DNA of 31,460 nucleotides from Deinococcus sp. Arct2-2 (lineage in GTDB: Bacteria > Deinococcota > Deinococci > Deinococcales > Deinococcaceae), in assembly GCF_004801315.1 (NCBI RefSeq), contig NZ_SSNW01000067.1, forward strand, positions 1 to 31,460, in the 5' to 3' direction. Under the pieces are notes generated by a model, which saw only the letters and a list, made by a program, of their open reading frames with translations, made no database searches and had not been told where the DNA came from. A program made the position numbers and the translations under genes. Below are positions 20,826 through 28,848 of this stretch, one piece after another (the stretch's first letter is position 1; the number at the start of each line of letters is the position of its first letter).

Positions 20826-21379
20826 GAAGTGGCGGCGCGGTTGGCGGCCCGCACCCGGAAGGCAAACAGGGCCGCGATCAGGTATTTGGCGAGAATGTCG
20901 GCAAAGATAATTTGGGCGATGTCGCGGTTACTCATGTCGCCGTAAAAAGCCAGCAGCGTAAAGAGGATGGAATCCAGCGGCACGCTTACGGCGTTGCTGG
21001 CCAGCACCCGCGTCCACCAGCTGCGGTGAATAAGGCGTTGATACACGCCCGTATCGGCCAGTTCGCCCACCAACAGGGCCAAGAACGACGCCCCGATAAA
21101 GCGCCAAGGCGTCCCCGCAAACAGCGCAAACAGCGTATTGACCAACAAGGCCAGCGCAATAGCGATATACACAGCCCGCAGCCCGCCTGCTTGATGAATC
21201 CGGTCTCGCAGCGTAAACACCGCCGCAAAGAAAATGGTGCCTACACTCAACAGGCCGAAAACAGGCAGGGGAATAAAGCTATTGAGCGTGATGTTGGCGA
21301 GCAAAATGCTCAGCGCGTACAGGGCGATCAACAGCAGGGGCAGGCCAGTCAGGGCCGCCATCGTAGAACTCTTTCTCAT
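20822..21379 (-). CDS. VUT-family queuosine-precursor transporter, YhhQ-like
   Basis: About 185-aa inner-membrane protein with six predicted spans. It carries VUT family signatures: LSVGTIFFAAVFTLRD near the second span, FLALLVGELADTGVYQRL, and SNAVSVPLDSILFTLLAF with the conserved Asn, Ser and Asp. E. coli YhhQ imports preQ0/preQ1 for queuosine tRNA modification. The start is taken at 21379, where GGAGG precedes the ATG by 4 nt; an upstream opening to 21418 adds 13 residues with poor support. The gene is coupled (ATGA overlap) to the QueF-like gene, and queuosine-precursor handling is the likely shared theme. Confidence 0.85.
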   Translation of the reverse strand: MRKSSTMAALTGLPLLLIALYALSILLANITLNSFIPLPVFGLLSVGTIFFAAVFTLRDRIHQAGGLRAVYIAIALALLVNTLFALFAGTPWRFIGASFLALLVGELADTGVYQRLIHRSWWTRVLASNAVSVPLDSILFTLLAFYGDMSNRDIAQIIFADILAKYLIAALFAFRVRAANRAATS

Positions 21380-21467
21380 ACAGCCTCCAGCCGCAGCGAC
21401 AGCACAGGTCACGGGCAAGAAGAAAGCCTAGCAGGAATAGGGTGGGGAAAAGGGGAAGCGCTCCTGA

Positions 21468-21590
21468 GTTGGAAGGTAAACCCCCCCGTTGCTGACGCAA
21501 CGCCCCCCCCTTAGAGGGGAGGACAACAGCTTTTGCGCTCCCCTTAAGGGGGGCTGAATGCGAAGCAGACTGGGGGGTTTACACGCGGCT
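21468..21590 (-). repeat. Dispersed ~110-bp repeat, family 1 (copy D, inverted)
   Basis: Starts GTTGGAAGGTAAACCCCCCC and ends GGGGTTTACACGCGGCTC, thus complete at both ends. It is followed 9 bp later by the partial copy E in the same orientation. Confidence 0.88.
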
Positions 21591-21599
21591 CAAATTAAA

Positions 21600-21657
21600 G
21601 TTGGAAGGTGAACCCCCCCGTTGCTCCGCAACGCCCCCCTCAAAGGGGAGGACAACT
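21600..21657 (-). repeat. Dispersed repeat, family 1 (copy E, half element)
   Basis: GTTGGAAGGTGAACCCCCCC through GGGGAGGACAACTGG matches the first half of copies B and D, then stops. With copy D it forms a direct tandem upstream of yhhQ-like and downstream of the Nudix-like gene. Confidence 0.85.
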
Positions 21658-21681
21658 GGGTTGACTGGCTTGCCCTCTAAC

Positions 21682-22167
21682 TCAGCGCTTCCGGCCAAAG
21701 ACCGAGGGCGGCGGCGTGGGCGCGGCAGTGGTCTGATATTCGCGCACGGCGGCGTGCAGCCAATCGGGGGTGCGGTTGTCGAAGCTGGAAGGGGCCATCC
21801 ATTCGGCGCTGTACAGTTCGGCGGGCTGAGGATTCAGAATGCCGGAGCAGTATTCGGTGCCAAAAATCAGGTACAAGCGGGCGTCGGCTTGCCCCGATTC
21901 GGTGCCGCGTGCGGCGTGGCTGCCCACCAAGCGCAAGTCGGAAACCGAAATGCCCACTTGGGCCAGCAGGGCGCGACGTAGGCCCAATTCGGCTACGCTG
22001 CTACCCGCTTGGGCCTCCAGCAGCAGCCCCGGCAAGCCGTAATTGCCCCCCGGCAACAGCGGACGGCGCGGGCGCACCAGCAAATATTGGTTGCGCTGAT
22101 GCACAAGGGCGAACACGCCCACCTGATAGGCGACGGGCGGGGCGCGTTCGGGTGTGGGCGTGGTCAC
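21682..22167 (-). CDS. Nudix-fold protein with degenerate Nudix box
   Basis: 161-aa protein with Nudix-like beginning (VGVFALVHQRNQYLLVRPRR) and the LPGGNYGLPGL turn. The place of the catalytic Nudix box GX5EX7REUXEEXGU reads SVAELGLRRALLAQVGI: the Arg and the final Gly-Ile are kept, but the RE glutamate is Ala and the EE pair is AQ. Metal-dependent hydrolysis is therefore doubtful; it may bind a nucleotide or regulate. GTG start with GAGGAGA 5-10 nt upstream. Deinococci encode many Nudix proteins, most with intact boxes. It is 60 bp downstream of the UPF0489 gene. Confidence 0.75.
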   Translation of the reverse strand: MTTPTPERAPPVAYQVGVFALVHQRNQYLLVRPRRPLLPGGNYGLPGLLLEAQAGSSVAELGLRRALLAQVGISVSDLRLVGSHAARGTESGQADARLYLIFGTEYCSGILNPQPAELYSAEWMAPSSFDNRTPDWLHAAVREYQTTAAPTPPPSVFGRKR

Positions 22168-22227
22168 AGCTTCTCCTCAACAAAGGGCGGCCCAAACAGG
22201 CTCGGCTTCCAACTTCTGGTGCCTAGT

Positions 22228-22950
22228 CTAGCGACTCAGCTTGGGCGGACGCCACACCCGTTGCAGGGGGGGCACCAATTCCTGTGCCTTCAGGTGGCGG
22301 GCCAGTTGCCAGAACGCCGCGTCGTGGGCCGGACTTGTCCACGCCGGAGACTGTACCAACAGCACGCCGCTTACCTGTGCCGGGTCGGGGAGGCCGTCAT
22401 CAGGGTGGGCCATGCGGTGCAGGGCAATGCGGGGCAGCAGTTCGGGCGGCAGGAGGCCAGCGACTTCGGCGAAGGTGCGCTCCAGATCAAAGCCCTCGGC
22501 CACCGCTAAGCCCGCGTGCCACGCCGGATACAAGCACTCATAGCGCCCAATCAGGCCCGCGCTGAGGCCAAGGCCCGCCCAGTTTCCGGGCCGCACCCGC
22601 GCCGGGTCTCCACTGCGGCTGGCAAGGTCGTGGTGGGAATCTATGTTCAGCACGTCGGCAGCGGCCCCAGTGCGGGCGGCGTGTTCCTCCAGCCAGCCCC
22701 AAGCATCGGCGTGAGACAGCGTGACCCACGCCGGGCAGCCCGCGTAACGTTCCAGCGCCTCCCAGCCGGGATACAGCGGATAGTCGGCGTCCAGCGGCGT
22801 CCAGTTTTGGGCCTCTGGATTGCGTTTCAGGGTGCGGGTTTGCCAAGCTTCCATTCGGTCGGCGGGCAGGTCGCGGGTGCCCCAGATCGGCGCGTCGAAT
22901 ACCAAGTCGGCGCACCCGCTGTAGGCGTCCCAGTCGATACTTAACAGCAT
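22228..22950 (-). CDS. UPF0489 / arginase-fold family protein
   Basis: 240-aa protein. LLSIDWDAYSG at the start, HADAWGWLEEH near residue 80 and DVLNIDSHHDLASRSGD near 100 recall the UPF0489 domain, related to the arginase/deacetylase (ureohydrolase) fold; the DSHHD run is a likely metal site. The substrate is unknown. No operon partner is clear, though the degenerate Nudix gene lies 60 bp downstream on the same strand. No Shine-Dalgarno sequence or TANNNT box stands out before the ATG at 22950. Confidence 0.7.
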   Translation of the reverse strand: MLLSIDWDAYSGCADLVFDAPIWGTRDLPADRMEAWQTRTLKRNPEAQNWTPLDADYPLYPGWEALERYAGCPAWVTLSHADAWGWLEEHAARTGAAADVLNIDSHHDLASRSGDPARVRPGNWAGLGLSAGLIGRYECLYPAWHAGLAVAEGFDLERTFAEVAGLLPPELLPRIALHRMAHPDDGLPDPAQVSGVLLVQSPAWTSPAHDAAFWQLARHLKAQELVPPLQRVWRPPKLSR

Positions 22951-22971
22951 GGGTATTGACGGTGAGGGGCT

Positions 22972-23005
22972 TTGTCTAAGGGTCTAGGGTCTAAGAATCT
23001 AAGAA
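22972..23005. repeat. GGGTCTAAG-type short repeat
   Basis: GTCTAAGGGTCTAGGGTCTA followed by AGAATCTAAG lies between the UPF0489 gene and the end of the GNAT array. It is near-identical to runs at 9546, 27365 and 31304. Confidence 0.65.
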
Positions 23006-23011
23006 AGTATT

Positions 23012-24043
23012 TCAACTCTGATCGTTCGCCCCCAAGTCCAGCACCCAACTGACGCTGGCGGGGTCGCGCACGAAGCCGAAGCGGTCGTTGATGGCGAGCA
23101 TCGGCGCGTTATCGCTGGCGTTGTCGGTTCGCAGGAACACGTCGCCGCCTCTTTGGACGGCCAAAGCCTGTGCCACACGCAAAATGTGCAGCTTCAGCAG
23201 CGTGGCCACGCCCTGCCCGCGCCAGTCCCGCGTCACGCCCGTCAGTCCGGTCAGCAGGTCGGCGCTGGCCTCAGACCGGAACAAGGTGGATTGGCCGAGC
23301 CAGTCGCCGTTTGGGGCTTGGGCAATCAGGTAGGCATCGGGCAACAGGCAAGAATCGTTGAGGATCGCTTCGTTAAAGACTTCAAAGGTCAGCGGTGTGG
23401 CGGGTTCCGAACGCGGGACATCCTGCCGCACATCGGACATCAGGGCGTGCAGACGGCGGGGCAGGTCGGGCGTGCCCGCTTCCCGCAACTCTGCGAGGCT
23501 CAGCACGCGCACGTCCAGAGCCGCCAACCGCGTCTCAGTGGGCGAAAACGGCGTTTCGTCAAATGCTTGATTCAAGTTTAGGGCACTGGTGAAGTACCGC
23601 TTACCGGGACTAAAGCCGCGCCGGGTCAGAAAATGGGGCGCGAGCGGATGATCTTCGCGGGCAAGGGTACGAACGGAAAGGGCGTTCCAGCCGCGCAGGA
23701 GTCCCTCTAGCTCCCGCCACAGCGCCGCGCCCACGCCCTGCCCCTGCCATTCAGGGCGCACCGCCACTTCCAGCTCGAACCGCTGCGGGTGGTACATGCC
23801 CGGATTCTGAGACAGCAGACCCAAACCCACTACCGCGCTTCCCAACACTGTGTTTCCCAACGTTGCGCCACCTTCAGCTTCGGCCACCAGCGCCGTATGT
23901 CGGTAGCCCCAAGTGGCTTGCTGCTGCGTCTGGTGCTTCAGTTCCGGGCCGCTGAAGGGATCGTGTGGGTGGGCCGCCGTCCAGACCTCGGCAGCGGCGT
24001 CCCAGTCGGCATCCTCAACAGGCCGAACCCGCCAGCGGCTCAT
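23012..24043 (-). CDS. Double-domain GNAT N-acetyltransferase (third of array)
   Basis: 343 aa with two GNAT domains. The acetyl-CoA pyrophosphate loop QGQGVG is at 100-105 in the first half, and RGQGVA at 275-280 in the second. A second-domain signature NASDNAPMLAINDRFGF near the C-terminus recalls mycothiol synthase MshD and other double GNATs. Its ATG overlaps the stop of the preceding gene by 4 bp (ATGA). It is the last of three paralogous genes. Both CoA loops look intact, so either half might be active. Substrate unknown. Confidence 0.85.
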   Translation of the reverse strand: MSRWRVRPVEDADWDAAAEVWTAAHPHDPFSGPELKHQTQQQATWGYRHTALVAEAEGGATLGNTVLGSAVVGLGLLSQNPGMYHPQRFELEVAVRPEWQGQGVGAALWRELEGLLRGWNALSVRTLAREDHPLAPHFLTRRGFSPGKRYFTSALNLNQAFDETPFSPTETRLAALDVRVLSLAELREAGTPDLPRRLHALMSDVRQDVPRSEPATPLTFEVFNEAILNDSCLLPDAYLIAQAPNGDWLGQSTLFRSEASADLLTGLTGVTRDWRGQGVATLLKLHILRVAQALAVQRGGDVFLRTDNASDNAPMLAINDRFGFVRDPASVSWVLDLGANDQS

Positions 24044-25047
24044 TGTTTGGCCTCACTCTCCGGCGCAAACCACTGCATCTCTATCCACGCGGGTTCCTTC
24101 ACGAAGCCGAGCCGCTCGTTGATGTTCAGCATGGGGCGGTTGCTGCTGGCGTTGCCCGTCCAGATTTTCGCCGCGCCCCGCGCCCGCGCCTGCTCTATGG
24201 ACTTCAGCTTCAGCGCCAGCCCCAGCCCCAATCGGCGGTGGTTGCGCGTGGTTCCGGTCAGGCCGGTATTCAGGCGGGCGGGGTCGGCGGGATCAAGCCA
24301 GAGTTCGGTGAGGGCCGCTACCTCTCCGGTGGGTTCATGCACCGCCAGCAGCACCGCTTCCGGCCAGAATTGCGGGTGCGTCCCCCGTTTGCGGAACTCG
24401 GATTCCAGCACGGGGCTGGCCTCCCCGGTGCGCGGCACATCGGCGCGGGCCTGCACAAATCCGGCGAAATAGGCCGCCCACGCCGCGTCCGGGCCACGTT
24501 CGGCGCACAGGTCGGCCAGATGGACGGCGCGGTAGCCGGGTGCAAGCTGGGCAGCGGCAGCAAACGGCGCAGGGTCAAAGGTCTGCACGTCTAACACGTT
24601 GTCGAAAAAGCGCATGGCTTCGGCAAAGCCCCAGTGTGCAAGGAACGCGAGGCCGCGAGGCCGGTCTTCTTGCGTGCCCGCCAGAATCTCGCGTGCGCCG
24701 CGTTCCTGTAGGTGTGCCCACAGCGCTTCGGCCAACGCCCGCCCCACGCCCCGGCCCTCAGCTTCGGGCAAAACCATCAGCTCGGCGTGGTAGCGGTGGG
24801 GATCGAACATGCCCGGCCACTGCACCGCCGACGCCGCGCCCACGATTTGTCCGCTGTGATCTTCGGCCACAATGCGCCAAAAATGGGGCTGCCGGGGATG
24901 TTCGCGCAATTCCTGATCGCCGTGCTGAAGGTACTCGGCGGTCACGGTCTGCTGCGGCCACACCGCCTGTTGAACGGCAGCAAGGGCCGGATAATCGGCG
25001 TCGATGAAGTCCCGAATCTTCACAGTCAGCGTGGAAGGTGGGGTCAT
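24040..25047 (-). CDS. Double-domain GNAT N-acetyltransferase (second of array)
   Basis: 335 aa, two GNAT domains. EGRGVG at 97-102 is a canonical loop; the second-domain loop reads RRLGLG (271-276), still of the R/QxxGxG form. The C-terminus has NASSNRPMLNINERLGFV, matching its downstream neighbour closely, so the two probably arose by duplication. It is joined by ATGA overlaps at both ends and must be translated as part of one transcript with 25044 and 23012. Substrate unknown; small amines, amino acids or antibiotics are typical for the superfamily. Confidence 0.85.
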   Translation of the reverse strand: MTPPSTLTVKIRDFIDADYPALAAVQQAVWPQQTVTAEYLQHGDQELREHPRQPHFWRIVAEDHSGQIVGAASAVQWPGMFDPHRYHAELMVLPEAEGRGVGRALAEALWAHLQERGAREILAGTQEDRPRGLAFLAHWGFAEAMRFFDNVLDVQTFDPAPFAAAAQLAPGYRAVHLADLCAERGPDAAWAAYFAGFVQARADVPRTGEASPVLESEFRKRGTHPQFWPEAVLLAVHEPTGEVAALTELWLDPADPARLNTGLTGTTRNHRRLGLGLALKLKSIEQARARGAAKIWTGNASSNRPMLNINERLGFVKEPAWIEMQWFAPESEAKQ

Positions 25048-26123
25048 TTTGCCTCTCCTGTTTCTGATGCGGCCAACTCCGCCCCCGCCAATTCCCCCTC
25101 CGCCAAGTGCAGTTCGTAGCGCAGATGCGTTGGCCCGCGCACAAAGCCGAGCGCCTGATTCATGCCCAACATGGCAGCGTTCGGCGCGTCGTTGAAGGTG
25201 CGGATTTCGCCGCCGCCGCGTGCGTTCAGGGCTTGCATGGCCGCCACTTTCAGCGCCTTCGCCACACCTTTGCCCCGGTCTTCACGCCGCACGCCCGTCA
25301 TGCCGATCACGTAAAACCCGGACGGATTTTGCATGAGTGTGGAATAGCCCACGTAACTTCCGGTGAGGGGGTCGTTCAGGTCAGGGCGCACCGCCACAAA
25401 CGACAGGTCGGCGCTGAAGGTGGTGTCTTCGACTTCCTGTTTGACCCACGCCTCGAAGGGTCGTTTGGTCAGCGCCGTGCCCATCGGCACATCCTGAAAC
25501 AGTTGCCAGTCCAGTTCCCACAACTTGCGGTTGCGCTCCGGGTCGGCGGCCAACGACGCCACCGAATGCAGTTCTATACCGTGCGCGGCCACTCCGTTTA
25601 GCAGCGGGCCAAAGCGGGAGAGATCGGTCTCCAACGTTTGAATCCGGCTCTCGTACCGCTGCCAAGTCTCCTTCCAACCGTGTGCCGTAAGGAAGGCGCG
25701 GCCCCCCGCAAAGTGCGGCGCGTCCGACAGCATGGTGCGAATTTCCTGCGCCCCACGCACCTGCACGCGCCCCAAGAGTTCTTGGTACATCGCCTCGCCC
25801 ACGCCCTGCCCACGTGCGTCCGGATGCACGCTGAAATTGCCCCAATACCGCCACTCCTCGAAAGCAAAATCATCGTGCCCGACGCGGCCCACACCTACCA
25901 CGCGCCCGCCCATCTCGGCTACGATCTCGGTGCGGAACAGGTTCGGGTCTTCGGCCTCGTCCCACATTTGCAGCAGTTCGGGTGTTACGGGCCATTCGGG
26001 GTTTGCGGCGCTCAGCACCCACGCTGCGCCCACATAATCGCCGGGACTCTGGAATTCGCGCAGGCTAAAAGCAGGTGCGGCAGCAGCGGTGGCAGCGGGA
26101 CTGGCAGTGGTGGAATCGGTCAT
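25044..26123 (-). CDS. Double-domain GNAT N-acetyltransferase (first of array)
   Basis: About 359 aa when started at the ATG at 26123, after which an Ala/Thr-rich stretch of ~17 residues leads into the first GNAT domain. Loops are RGQGVG (104-109) and RGKGVA (283-288). The C-terminal signature NDAPNAAMLGMNQALGFV is more diverged than in the other two members. The open frame continues upstream to 26678 antisense to the PIG-L gene, and that extension is rejected. It heads a three-gene coupled operon that diverges from the PIG-L deacetylase, 142 bp apart. Confidence 0.85.
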   Translation of the reverse strand: MTDSTTASPAATAAAAPAFSLREFQSPGDYVGAAWVLSAANPEWPVTPELLQMWDEAEDPNLFRTEIVAEMGGRVVGVGRVGHDDFAFEEWRYWGNFSVHPDARGQGVGEAMYQELLGRVQVRGAQEIRTMLSDAPHFAGGRAFLTAHGWKETWQRYESRIQTLETDLSRFGPLLNGVAAHGIELHSVASLAADPERNRKLWELDWQLFQDVPMGTALTKRPFEAWVKQEVEDTTFSADLSFVAVRPDLNDPLTGSYVGYSTLMQNPSGFYVIGMTGVRREDRGKGVAKALKVAAMQALNARGGGEIRTFNDAPNAAMLGMNQALGFVRGPTHLRYELHLAEGELAGAELAASETGEAK

Positions 26124-26190
26124 GCTTCTATGCTGACGGATGGGGGCGGGAAGCGCATCGGCCAAGAAACGTAGAGGGGCGCTGGGGGGC

Positions 26191-26252
26191 GGGTGTGGAA
26201 CGTGGATTGTGGTTTGGCCTTTCCCACATTCTGCGATCCACGATCCACACTC
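26191..26252 (-). repeat. Inverted repeat upstream of PIG-L gene (left copy)
   Basis: GTGGATTGTGG (26202-26212) pairs with CCACGATCCAC (26238-26248), and the enclosed TTGGCCTTTCCCACA resembles, in reverse complement, the loop of the copy at 26979-27030. The element ends one base before the -10 box of the PIG-L gene. Confidence 0.75.
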
Positions 26253-26258
26253 TATTCT
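26253..26258 (+). promoter_or_regulatory. -10 box (TATTCT) for leaderless PIG-L gene
   Basis: TATTCT fits TANNNT, with 7 nt before the ATG at 26266 and no Shine-Dalgarno sequence. Any -35 element would lie inside the adjacent inverted repeat. Confidence 0.5.
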
Positions 26259-26265
26259 GACCCCC

Positions 26266-26970
<705 letters not shown>

Positions 26971-26978
26971 AAAATTGA

Positions 26979-27030
26979 GGGTGGAAGGTGGATCGTGGGG
27001 TGTGGGAACGGCAAAACCACGATCCACGAT
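26979..27030 (+). repeat. Inverted repeat downstream of PIG-L gene (right copy)
   Basis: A perfect 11-bp stem GTGGATCGTGG (26988-26998) and CCACGATCCAC (27017-27027) with an 18-nt loop. It is similar to the left copy at 26191 but reversed, so the PIG-L gene is bracketed by inverted copies. It may also serve as a 3' hairpin for the PIG-L and 27037 genes, which converge here. Confidence 0.8.
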
Positions 27031-27036
27031 CTGCCT

Positions 27037-27339
27037 TCAGTCTTCCCACTCCGCCACCGGCACAAACTCCACGCCTTCTCCGGTGGTGGCCGTCACGTTG
27101 TAGCGCTTGTCGAACGTGACCAGCAGTTCGCCCCGGTCAAAGTGTTTGGGCGACACGACGGCTTTGCGGAACAAGTAATTCCCATCGTCATCTAGGCCGA
27201 TGTGAGCACTTTTGGTAAAGCGGAATTCCACGATTTCGCCGTGCAATTTGGTTCTTACGCGCACGCGGTAGGTGTGAATATCGTCTTGCTTGACGTTGGG
27301 GTTCTTGCCGCCTGATTTTTTGCCGAACAGTCCGAACAT
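27037..27339 (-). CDS. Conserved hypothetical small protein
   Basis: 100 aa. Begins MFGLFGKKSGGKNP and is otherwise rich in beta-strand pattern with charged residues (RVRVRTKLHGEIVEFRF, ELLVTFDKRYNVTATT), ending PVAEWED. The start is well supported: AGGAG 7 nt before the ATG. There is no signal peptide, membrane span or catalytic motif. The short hydrophobic Phe-Gly start could be a membrane-contacting patch. I recognise no family; coding is credible from codon use. Confidence 0.7.
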   Translation of the reverse strand: MFGLFGKKSGGKNPNVKQDDIHTYRVRVRTKLHGEIVEFRFTKSAHIGLDDDGNYLFRKAVVSPKHFDRGELLVTFDKRYNVTATTGEGVEFVPVAEWED

Positions 27340-27364
27340 GGTGGGTCTCCTGAGGGGTGTGGGG

Positions 27365-27467
27365 TCAGTCTAAGGGTCGAAAAGTCAAAGGTCTAAAGGC
27401 TTTTACTCCCTCTCCCTTGAGGGGGGAGGGTTGGGGAGGGGGTGAGTGAGCAAAGCGATTGCCCTTC
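27365..27467 (-). repeat. Composite repeats: GGGTCTAAG run plus family 2 (inverted copy)
   Basis: GTCTAAGGGTCGAAAAGTCA is followed by CCTCTCCCTTGAGGGGGGAG and GGGTGAGTGAGCAAAGCGAT. The latter is the reverse complement of the start of the copies at 14727 and 31325 and matches the copy at 10690. It ends at the stop of the M20 gene. Confidence 0.75.
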
Positions 27468-27469
27468 CT

Positions 27470-28579
27470 TCACACCTCCCGCAAAAGCCCTGTCAGCAGG
27501 GCCACATGCAGGGGCCAGCGGTCTAGGCGCACATGCTCATGGGCCGCGTGTGCGCCGTCGCCGGGTGCGCCGAGGCCGTCCAGCGTGGGCGAGAGCGGCG
27601 CAGTAAAATTGCCGTCGCTACCGCCGCCCACCACTTCCTCAGTCAACTCGAACCCCAACTGGGAAGCAATCGCCTGCGCCCGTGCATACAGCGCCAGCGT
27701 GTGTGGGCCGCGCTCGAAGGGGGGACGGTTCAAGCCACCGCCGAGTTCTAGGCGGATGCGGGAATCGGTAGCGGTCAGAGCATGCATGCCAGCCGTCACG
27801 CGCTCGCCTTCCGCCAAGCTGCCCGCACGCACATCCACTTCCAGCGTACACAGGGCCGGAATCACGTTCACGGCGCTGCCCCCCCGGATTAGGCCCACAC
27901 TGACATTCGTTCCTGCGTCCGGGCGGGCCAGCGCGTGAATGGCCGGAATCAGGCGGGCGGCTTCAGCTACGGCGCTGGCCCCTTCTTCCGGCTTGTTTCC
28001 GGCGTGGCTGGCAACACCGTGCAGCGTGAGGATAAACGAGCCGACGCCTTTGCGTCCGGTTTTGAGGGCGTGGGTATCGGCCACCGGAGGTTCGACCACC
28101 AGCACGGCGCGGGCTTGGCGGGCGGCGGCCTCAATGTGGGCGCGGCTGCTGTGCGATCCCACTTCTTCATCGGGTGTGATCAGCAGTTGCACGCCGCCCG
28201 CAGGCCAGCCGCCCGACTTGTGCACAGCACGCAGAGCATGAATGGCCGACACGATTCCGGCTTTCATGTCGTAGGTGCCGGGGCCGTACAAGCGGTCACC
28301 TTCTGCCCGGAACGGCATGGTTTCCAACGTGCCCAACGGCCAAACCGTATCGGCATGGGTCAGAATCAGAGCGGGCCGATCTTGCTTGCCAAACAAAAAT
28401 GAGCGCGTGCCACCCGGCAGATGCTCTACTTCTGCCCCCAGTGCGCGTGCCCAACCTTCCACCACGTCCATCACGCGGGCGATGGCCTGTGCGTTGCCGG
28501 ACGGCGATTCTATTTCCACTAGCTCATGCAAATCGGGCAGCAAGTGGGCCACATCGGGCAGGGGGGCGGCAGCAGTCAT
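27470..28579 (-). CDS. M20 family metallopeptidase, carboxypeptidase G2-like
   Basis: 369-aa cytoplasmic-type zinc peptidase; no signal peptide. The two-zinc motifs are visible: THADTVWP (His75 ligand, Asp77), GPGTYDMKAG (Asp104, bridging), and TPDEEVGS (catalytic Glu138, ligand Glu139). The lid/dimer domain has SHAGNKPEEGASAV with its conserved His, and the C-terminal ligand His lies in DGAHAAHEHV. Spacing and the GxYDMKAG form fit glutamate carboxypeptidases (CPG2). Substrate could be a C-terminal Glu or an acyl amino acid; not decided. Leaderless promoter at 28586-28591. Confidence 0.92.
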   Translation of the reverse strand: MTAAAPLPDVAHLLPDLHELVEIESPSGNAQAIARVMDVVEGWARALGAEVEHLPGGTRSFLFGKQDRPALILTHADTVWPLGTLETMPFRAEGDRLYGPGTYDMKAGIVSAIHALRAVHKSGGWPAGGVQLLITPDEEVGSHSSRAHIEAAARQARAVLVVEPPVADTHALKTGRKGVGSFILTLHGVASHAGNKPEEGASAVAEAARLIPAIHALARPDAGTNVSVGLIRGGSAVNVIPALCTLEVDVRAGSLAEGERVTAGMHALTATDSRIRLELGGGLNRPPFERGPHTLALYARAQAIASQLGFELTEEVVGGGSDGNFTAPLSPTLDGLGAPGDGAHAAHEHVRLDRWPLHVALLTGLLREV

Positions 28580-28585
28580 GCGGTC

Positions 28586-28591
28586 ATGCTA
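28586..28591 (-). promoter_or_regulatory. -10 box (TAGCAT) for leaderless M20 gene
   Basis: On the minus strand TAGCAT fits TANNNT and is 6 nt before the ATG at 28579, with no Shine-Dalgarno sequence. Confidence 0.5.
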
Positions 28592-28656
28592 GCGCCACCG
28601 GGCAATACACACGCCGCCCACCGAAACCACAGGCAGGCGGCGGGTGAACTGGAGCT

Positions 28657-28848
28657 TCAGGTCAGCAGTTGCACTTGTTGAGGATTGGCCCGCACGATGG
28701 CGCGGCCCCGCATGTACAAGTCATTCAGGGCCTGCGAGCCGAAAATACGGGCGAGGCGTGTGCTGGTCAGTTCGATGGTGCGCCCGCCGATCTTCAGACG
28801 AACGATGTCGATGGTTCCGGGAACCCATGTGCAGGAAAGTTCTTGCAT
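28657..28848 (-). CDS. Small conserved-looking protein (63 aa)
   Basis: 63 aa beginning MQELSCTWVPG and ending QQVQLLT. GGAGG lies 6 nt before the ATG at 28848, an excellent ribosome site, so the longer open frame to 29061 is rejected. The sequence has a hydrophobic-strand pattern (TIDIVRLKIGGRTIELT) and a basic stretch RLARIFGSQALNDLYMRGRA; the second half could be a helix-turn-helix-sized domain, but this is speculation. Codon use is typical of the genome. Separated from the M20 gene by 77 bp and probably with its own promoter. No recognised family. Confidence 0.65.
   Translation of the reverse strand: MQELSCTWVPGTIDIVRLKIGGRTIELTSTRLARIFGSQALNDLYMRGRAIVRANPQQVQLLT

Noticed and set aside
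21468..21657. CRISPR array from repeated units
   Set aside because: Only one and a half copies in tandem, with no regular spacers and no cas genes; copies are scattered across the window.
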